The notes under the pieces were generated by a model that did not search any database, had not been told where the DNA came from, and saw nothing but the letters and a program-made list of their open reading frames with translations. Positions 58,220 to 64,000 of a DNA stretch of 64,000 nt are shown piece after piece (the stretch's first letter is position 1; every line of letters starts with the position of its first letter). Source of the DNA: Chitinophagaceae bacterium 26-R-25 (GTDB taxonomy: Bacteria; Bacteroidota; Bacteroidia; Chitinophagales; Chitinophagaceae); contig JARWSJ010000001.1 of NCBI GenBank assembly GCA_029906195.1, positions 992,001 through 1,056,000 of the forward strand, given 5' to 3'. The translations under genes and the position numbers were made by a program.

Positions 58220-60412
58220 ATGAAGAGAAGATTCTGCATAACTGCGTTCGGAATTTTTACAGCTGTTTCGATGCTCCAGGCACAGACCAGCAAGCCTGTT
58301 TATTTAGACATTAACAAAGCCCGCGAGGTTCGTGTGCAGGACCTGTTAAAGAGAATGACGCTGGAAGAGAAAGTGAGCCAGATGATGAACAGCAATTCCG
58401 CAATTCCCCGCCTTCAAATTCCCGAATACAACTGGTGGAACGAAAGTTTACATGGTGTGGCCCGTTCAGGAGTTGCAACCGTTTTTCCGCAGGCAATTGG
58501 CCTGAGTGCAACATTTGATGACAATCTGGCTTTAAAAGTATCTACTGCCATTTCAGACGAGGCCCGTGCTATATATAATGTGTCAATAGCAAAAGGCTAT
58601 CGTCAGAAATACGCAGGCCTCACTTTCTGGACACCAAACATTAATATATTCCGCGACCCAAGATGGGGGCGTGGCCAGGAAACTTACGGAGAAGATCCGT
58701 TCCTTACTTCAAGAATCGGTGTTGCTTTTGTAAAAGGTTTGCAGGGCAATGATCCTGACTATTTAAAAGTGGCCGCTTGTGCCAAACACTACGCAGTACA
58801 TAGCGGACCGGAAAGACTGCGTCATGAATTTGATGCAAAGGCTTCCATGAAGGATATGCGTGAAACTTATCTGCATGCTTTCAAAGCATTGGTAACAGAG
58901 GCGCACGTTGAAGCGGTAATGTGTGCTTATAACAGAACCAATAGTGAAGTGTGCTGCGGCAATACATTCTTATTGCAGGATGTGTTGAGAGATGAGTGGA
59001 AATTCAAGGGACATGTGGTTTCCGATTGCGGCGCCATAGAAGATTTTTACAAAGGACATAAAGTTGTAGCCAACAGCGCGGAAGCTGCTGCCCTTGCGGT
59101 TAAACGTGGGGTGAGTCTTGATTGCGGGGGTGAATATGCTTCACTGATTGATGCAGTAAAACAAAAATTAATTACAGAAAAAGAGATCGATAGCGCACTT
59201 GCCATTTTGCTTCGCACAAAAATGAAGCTGGGTATTTTTGATCCTGCTTCTTCAAATCCTTACAGCAAAATTTCTGCAAACGCTATTAATAGCGCGGAAC
59301 ACAGAGCATTGTCAAAAGAAGTAGCGCTGAAATCAATTGTGTTGCTGAAAAACAACGGAGCGCTTCCTTTAAAAACTGATCTAAAAAAATATTTCGTAAC
59401 CGGGCCAAACGCAGCAGATATAATGTCTCTGATCGGTAACTATTATGGAGTAAATCCACAGATGGTTACGTACATGGAAGGCATTGCTTCGCATATTTCT
59501 CCTGAAAGCCAAATGCAGTACAGGCCTGGTTGTTTGCTGGACAGAAACAATATCAATCCTATTGACTGGACAACTGATGAAGCAAGAAACACAGACGCAA
59601 CAATTGTTGTGTTGGGTATTAACGGATTGATCGAAGGTGAAGAAGGCGAGTCTATTGCTTCTCCATCTTTTGGTGACAGACTTGATTATAACATTCCTCA
59701 AAACCAGATTGAGTTTTTGAGAAAAATGAAAAAAGATAATCCCAAACCTATAATAGCCATAATTACAGGAGGATCTCCTATGAACCTTTCTGAAATTCAT
59801 GATTTGGCCGATGCTGTATTACTCGCATGGTATCCCGGCGAGGAAGGCGGAAATGCAGTGGCAGACATCATTTTCGGTAAAGTTTCTCCTTCCGGAAAAT
59901 TGCCTGTTACTTTTCCAAAATCTTTGCAACAGTTACCAACATACGAAGATTATAGTTTGAAGGGCAGGACCTACCGCTACATGACCGAAGAGCCAATGTA
60001 TCCTTTCGGTTATGGTTTAACGTACTCAAAATTTGATTACGGTACCTTGAAAACATCTACGCAAAACGTAAAGAAAGGTCAGCCGATGACAGTTGAAACA
60101 ACTGTTACAAACAAAGGCAAGACTGCATCTGACGAAGTGATCCAATTGTATATCTCTCATCAGGGTGCTGGTGAAAACGAGCCGTTGTACAGCCTGAAAG
60201 GTTTCACAAGAATCAACCTGGCGGCGGGCGCATCAAAAGTGGTGAAGTTTACCGTAACACCAGATATGTTATCCCTTGTAAACGATAACGGCGAAACCCT
60301 TGAAACAACTGGTAAAGTGACTTTCTATGTAGGAGGTTCTTCACCAATGCAAAGAAGTGAGACGTTGGGAATTGCTAAACCGGCAGCAGGGAATGTTGCA
60401 ATAGTCGAATAA
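58220..60412 (+). CDS. Glycoside hydrolase family 3, probable beta-xylosidase or beta-glucosidase
   Basis: 730 residues from ATG 58220, giving signal peptide MKRRFCITAFGIFTAVSMLQA. The catalytic nucleophile Asp269 is in VVSDCGAI. The (alpha/beta)8 N-domain has FWTPNINIFRDPRWGRGQETYGEDPFLTSRIG and AACAKHYAVHSGPE; the C-terminal domain includes the GH3 C-domain and a fibronectin-like end (VEVTTTVTNKGKTASDEVIQLYISH-like). The subfamily resembles xylan 1,4-beta-xylosidases of Bacteroidota. It is exported and likely acts in the periplasm. TAA is followed at once by an AATTGAAA arm. Divergent from the LacI gene. Confidence 0.92.
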   Translation: MKRRFCITAFGIFTAVSMLQAQTSKPVYLDINKAREVRVQDLLKRMTLEEKVSQMMNSNSAIPRLQIPEYNWWNESLHGVARSGVATVFPQAIGLSATFDDNLALKVSTAISDEARAIYNVSIAKGYRQKYAGLTFWTPNINIFRDPRWGRGQETYGEDPFLTSRIGVAFVKGLQGNDPDYLKVAACAKHYAVHSGPERLRHEFDAKASMKDMRETYLHAFKALVTEAHVEAVMCAYNRTNSEVCCGNTFLLQDVLRDEWKFKGHVVSDCGAIEDFYKGHKVVANSAEAAALAVKRGVSLDCGGEYASLIDAVKQKLITEKEIDSALAILLRTKMKLGIFDPASSNPYSKISANAINSAEHRALSKEVALKSIVLLKNNGALPLKTDLKKYFVTGPNAADIMSLIGNYYGVNPQMVTYMEGIASHISPESQMQYRPGCLLDRNNINPIDWTTDEARNTDATIVVLGINGLIEGEEGESIASPSFGDRLDYNIPQNQIEFLRKMKKDNPKPIIAIITGGSPMNLSEIHDLADAVLLAWYPGEEGGNAVADIIFGKVSPSGKLPVTFPKSLQQLPTYEDYSLKGRTYRYMTEEPMYPFGYGLTYSKFDYGTLKTSTQNVKKGQPMTVETTVTNKGKTASDEVIQLYISHQGAGENEPLYSLKGFTRINLAAGASKVVKFTVTPDMLSLVNDNGETLETTGKVTFYVGGSSPMQRSETLGIAKPAAGNVAIVE

Positions 60413-60503
60413 TTGAAAATTGAAAGTTGAAAATTGAAAATTATTGATAGTTGTTAGAATGTACCATACAAAGGCTAACAACTATCAACTAACAACTAAC
60501 AAC
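60412..60503. repeat. AATTGAAA and TTGTTAG repeat block
   Basis: An AATTGAAA-type left arm (60412-60442) merges into TGATAGTTGTTAG (60445-60457), which pairs perfectly with CTAACAACTATCA (60474-60486), then further AACTAACAAC copies to about 60503. Loop 16 bases. Confidence 0.75.
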
Positions 60504-60642
60504 CCCAAATTAATAAACCAAAACCAAATGCTTAGCCAAAACGAAATTGCCATGAACACATCTTAAATGCGTCTGCGGACGCGCAACAAATCTTTCGCAC
60601 CAATTTTCCAAATATTAATTCACAAATGAACTGCTTGTTTTT

Positions 60643-63600
60643 ATGAGTACTACTATCAAAAAAAAATCAGTAGTAAGGCAGAGAAGACTAAACTTATTCG
60701 GTGTTCTTCTGCTATTGCTAACCGTATGCAGTAATATGCTGTATGCGCAAACTAACAATGTCAAAATAACCGGTACGGTTACAGACGATGCCGGTAAGGC
60801 ATTACAAGGAGTGACTATCGCTGTAGGCGCCCATGCGACTTCTACTAACAGCGAAGGTGCTTATTCTATCACAGTGCCAGCCAAAAGCACGTTGACTTTT
60901 ACTTATGTAGGTTTTCTTAGTATCAGCCGCAAAGTGGGTGAAAAAGATGATATCCTGAGCATCAAAATGGAAAGCAAAACCAAAGAGATGGAGCAGGTTG
61001 TTGTAGTTGGTTATGGTACCCAGAAAAAGAAAGATGTTACAGGTTCTGTAACAACCGTAAATGAAAAAGCACTAAGAGAGGTTCCTGCAACCAACATTGC
61101 CCAGGCTTTGCAAGGTAGAGCTGCGGGTTTGGATATCCAGGAGACTGGTACTAAACCAGGCGATGGCGTGCAAATCAGGATTCGTGGTGTTCGTTCCATT
61201 GCCGGTTCAAATAGTCCGCTTATTGTTCTTGACGGTATTCCTTTTGGTGGTAGCCTTAATGACATCAACCCTGATGACATCTCTTCAGTGGATGTATTGA
61301 AAGATGCGTCTGCAACAGCTATCTACGGTTCACGCGGCTCTAACGGTGTTATCATCGTTACTACAAAAAGAGGAAAAAACGGAGAAGCAAAAGTTTCCTA
61401 CAGCGGTTACTACGGTATCGGTAAAGTAGGTGACTATAAATACCCTGTATTCAATGGTGATCAATATAAAGCTTCACGTGATATCTCATCATGGACAGCG
61501 GGTTATATGCCAGATGAAATTACATCATTACAAACTGGCCGCAGAACTGACTGGCAGGACCTGATGTACGAAACAGCGCACAAAACAGATAACAACCTTA
61601 CTGTTTCAGGTGGCAGCAATGGTAGCAACTACTCTTTGGGTGGTGGTTATTACAAGCAGGATGCAGTGCTTCCGGGGCAGGATTTCACACGTTATTCATT
61701 ACGCGGAACCATCGATTCTAAAATAGGCAAGAAGACAAGAGTGGGATTAAACACAATGAACAGCTATTCGATCACGAATGGTTCTCAGTTTGTGAATCCT
61801 TTATACAATATGCTTACGATGAGCCCGTTGATGCCTGCTTACAACGCTGATGGCAGCATTAATGTGATGCCTTCCGGTAACACCATCGACCAGCCTACTA
61901 CCTATAGCCCGCTGTTGCTAAAAAATAATAACAACAACTGGGTAGACAAGGTAAGACGTATGAACTCTTTCAACAGCTTGTTTGGTGAGTATGAATTTAT
62001 TCCTGGTTTGAAATATCGTATCAACGTTGGTCTGAACTTCAGTCAACAAGAAAACGATCAGTTCCAGGGCACGGATTCTAAAACCAATCCAAACTATTTC
62101 AGACCAGGTCAGGGAAACACTGCTTCTGTAAACAATGCAGAAACATGGATGTACCTGGTTGAAAATATGTTGATGTATGAAAAAACTTTCAAACAGGACC
62201 ATAGAATAAATTTTACCGGATTGTACAGTGTTGAAGAGTCTCAAACGCACAATACTTATATCCAGAAAGATTCCATTACGGATGACTTTACGCAATTCTA
62301 CAACCTTGCGATGTCAAGCCCTAATGGTGCGTTGGTTTACAATGGTGCAGAAAGCAAATATGGTTTGATCTCTTACATGGCGAGATTGAACTATGCTTAC
62401 AAAGACAAATACTTACTAACGGGAACGTACAGACGAGATGGTTCTTCACGTTTGGCTTCGGGCAACAAATGGCACGATTACTTCGCAGGATCTGCCGGTT
62501 GGATCATCAGCAACGAGAAATTCCTGAAAAACGCAGAATGGTTGAATAGCCTGAAATTGAGAGCTGGCTTTGGTCAAACATCTAACCAGTCTGTTAACCC
62601 ATATGCATCTTTAGGTTCTGTAAACAACAGTGATGGTGTGCCGTTCAACGGTGGTTTCGGAACGATCAAATACAACTATGGCCCGTCTGTAGTTTCTGGT
62701 TATGCACCGAATACTCTGCCGAACAGTACACTGGATTGGGAGTACACTAAAAACATAAACGTGGGTGTTGACTTCGCAGTGTTTAACAGCAGACTTACAG
62801 GATCATTGGAATACTATAAACAAAATACCAATAAGGTGTTGTATGATGTAGCATTGCCAGTAACATCCGGTATCAGCGGTAACTATCAAACAAACATTGG
62901 TGAGATTCAAAACTGGGGTATGGAACTTTCTTTGTCTTCAGTGAATCTTAAAATGTCAAACGGTTTCACGTGGACAACAGACCTGAACTTGTTCTTCAAC
63001 AAGAACAAAGTGGTTAGACTGAGTTCAGGCGTAAACCAGGATGTTGCGCGTCAGTTGTTTGTAGGAGAGTCCATGACTTCAATCTGGGATTTCAAAAAAC
63101 TTGGTGTATGGCAGACAAACGAAGCAAAGGATGCTGCTGTGTATGGTTATGTGCCTGGCCAGTTGAAGCTTGAAGACTACAACCACGATGGTAAGATCAG
63201 CCAGGATGATAAACATATCATCGGCAATGGCGATCCTAAGATCCAGGGCGGTATGGTGAACAGATTTAACTACAAAAACTTTGACCTTTCTGTTGTAATG
63301 TATGGTCGCTTCGGTGGTACATTAATCAGCCAGATCCATCAGTCAACAGGTAGCGCAGGTTCTTATGATATCATGATGAACGGTAGAAGAAACAGTGTGG
63401 CGGTGGATTATTGGACACCAACCAATGCAACAAACTGGTTCCCTATGTTTAGTGATAACATCAGCCCTAATGCTGCAAATGCATGGACAACACTGGGTTA
63501 TTACGATGCATCATTCTTAAGAATCAGCAGTATTAATCTTGGATACACATTTAGTCAAAAAACACTAAGAAGGTCTGGTATACAATCTGTGAGAGTATAT

Positions 63601-63810
63601 GCAACTACAGATAACGTAGCTACATTGTTCTCTCCTTACAAGAACCAAACGGGAATCACGCCTATCGGTACAAGCACAGGTGACCAAACAATTGGTAAAG
63701 CTGCAGGTAACATCAGGTCGAATACGTCAACTGGTAACAACACGATTACCATTAACACATCGACTCCGCTTACACACAACTTTATTCTTGGCTTGAACCT
63801 TTCCTTTTAA
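60643..63810 (+). CDS. SusC/RagA-family TonB-linked outer membrane protein
   Basis: 1055 residues. After a signal peptide (cut near NMLYAQT), a carboxypeptidase-like domain (about 42-120: KITGTVTDDAGKALQGVTIAVGAHATSTNSEG), TonB box region (EQVVVVGYGTQKKKDVTGSV) and plug domain with ALQGRAAGLDIQ and SVDVLKDASATAIYGSRGSNGVIIVTTKRGK lead into a 22-strand barrel ending LNLSF. SusC imports oligosaccharides through the outer membrane with a SusD lid. The SusD gene follows 20 bases later. With GH3, LacI and uxuA it forms a polysaccharide utilisation locus, probably for xylan or a glucuronoxylan. Confidence 0.96.
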   Translation: MSTTIKKKSVVRQRRLNLFGVLLLLLTVCSNMLYAQTNNVKITGTVTDDAGKALQGVTIAVGAHATSTNSEGAYSITVPAKSTLTFTYVGFLSISRKVGEKDDILSIKMESKTKEMEQVVVVGYGTQKKKDVTGSVTTVNEKALREVPATNIAQALQGRAAGLDIQETGTKPGDGVQIRIRGVRSIAGSNSPLIVLDGIPFGGSLNDINPDDISSVDVLKDASATAIYGSRGSNGVIIVTTKRGKNGEAKVSYSGYYGIGKVGDYKYPVFNGDQYKASRDISSWTAGYMPDEITSLQTGRRTDWQDLMYETAHKTDNNLTVSGGSNGSNYSLGGGYYKQDAVLPGQDFTRYSLRGTIDSKIGKKTRVGLNTMNSYSITNGSQFVNPLYNMLTMSPLMPAYNADGSINVMPSGNTIDQPTTYSPLLLKNNNNNWVDKVRRMNSFNSLFGEYEFIPGLKYRINVGLNFSQQENDQFQGTDSKTNPNYFRPGQGNTASVNNAETWMYLVENMLMYEKTFKQDHRINFTGLYSVEESQTHNTYIQKDSITDDFTQFYNLAMSSPNGALVYNGAESKYGLISYMARLNYAYKDKYLLTGTYRRDGSSRLASGNKWHDYFAGSAGWIISNEKFLKNAEWLNSLKLRAGFGQTSNQSVNPYASLGSVNNSDGVPFNGGFGTIKYNYGPSVVSGYAPNTLPNSTLDWEYTKNINVGVDFAVFNSRLTGSLEYYKQNTNKVLYDVALPVTSGISGNYQTNIGEIQNWGMELSLSSVNLKMSNGFTWTTDLNLFFNKNKVVRLSSGVNQDVARQLFVGESMTSIWDFKKLGVWQTNEAKDAAVYGYVPGQLKLEDYNHDGKISQDDKHIIGNGDPKIQGGMVNRFNYKNFDLSVVMYGRFGGTLISQIHQSTGSAGSYDIMMNGRRNSVAVDYWTPTNATNWFPMFSDNISPNAANAWTTLGYYDASFLRISSINLGYTFSQKTLRRSGIQSVRVYATTDNVATLFSPYKNQTGITPIGTSTGDQTIGKAAGNIRSNTSTGNNTITINTSTPLTHNFILGLNLSF

Positions 63811-63830
63811 CTAATTAAAGATTAAGAATC

Positions 63831-64000
63831 ATGAAGACAAAATATAAAATACTTGCTACACTGGTAGGCGTCGGAGTTGCCGGAATGATGGGATGTAGCA
63901 AAAAGCTGGAAGAGCATCCTTACACAACTTTCACAACAGACTATTTTAAAACGCCAACTGGTTTTCAAAATGGTATCAACGCATTATACTCAGGAATGAG
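63831..64000 (+). CDS. SusD/RagB-family lipoprotein, N-terminal part
   Basis: Open to the window end. The first 56 codons give MKTKYKILATLVGVGVAGMMGC with a lipobox-like end and cysteine, then SKKLEEHPYTTFTTDYFKTPTGFQNGINALYSGM, the usual SusD start (LEExPxTxxxxxxFxTxxG). It is the oligosaccharide-binding lid partner of the SusC upstream. Cut off by the window; length unknown. Confidence 0.9.
   Translation, partial: MKTKYKILATLVGVGVAGMMGCSKKLEEHPYTTFTTDYFKTPTGFQNGINALYSGM

Overview
The window looks like chromosome from a Bacteroidota bacterium, most likely the family Chitinophagaceae or a close relative; this is inferred from gene content only. The pointers are a SusC/SusD pair, a TonB-dependent receptor with an N-terminal carboxypeptidase-like domain, a fused ccoN-ccoO gene, menaquinone synthesis by the futalosine route (mqnA), a type B L31 protein, DUF4136/DUF481/DUF2279 envelope proteins, and promoters resembling TAnnTTTG. 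Coding density is ordinary, but nearly every intergenic gap carries an inverted-repeat element.

Layout. 1-9.8 kb holds housekeeping and envelope genes: a PepSY membrane protein end, a degenerate AAA protein, purB, mqnA, an M1 peptidase, a peptide-type solute-binding lipoprotein, a fatty acid desaturase and a TPR protein. 10-22.3 kb is a complete cbb3 cytochrome oxidase island: a receiver-CRP/FNR regulator, divergent ccoI, then ccoS, ccoNO, ccoQ, ccoP, ccoG, ccoH, a SafE-like membrane gene and a PAS histidine kinase. A perfect FNR box (TTGATGGCCATCAA) lies upstream of ccoS, so the two flanking regulators may form a compressed FixL-FixJ-FixK style circuit. 22.8-35.9 kb holds smc, DUF805, a HigBA-type toxin-antitoxin pair, a TonB-dependent receptor, DUF445, tRNA-His, an S41 protease and a DinB protein. 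36-38.2 kb has a GMC oxidoreductase with a small Tat-signal partner. 38.3-44.7 kb is a minus-strand run of outer membrane barrel proteins, an arylsulfatase and a HAD phosphatase. 44.8-54.8 kb has an orphan IS3 OrfA, DUF4136, DUF481, a NUMOD4 protein, DUF2279, a phosphohexomutase, rpmE2, an SDR and a ClC channel. 55.1-64 kb is a hemicellulose-type locus: uxuA, a LacI regulator with two candidate operators, a GH3 enzyme, SusC and the start of SusD.

The most unusual feature is the repeat landscape. Many gaps contain two arms of degenerate 7-8 bp tandem repeats, inverted relative to each other, around an unrelated loop. Several arm sequences occur (AATTGAAA, GAATTAGGAATTAAG, CTGAATAA, AAAAGTCAAAA, GTAGAGACGCAT and others). 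The arms abut or supply the stop codon of many genes, and a loop motif, GGTGCAGCATTGTT, recurs next to different arm types.

Nothing here was checked by database search. Functions rest on recognised motifs and context, and coordinates of non-coding features may be off by a base or two.
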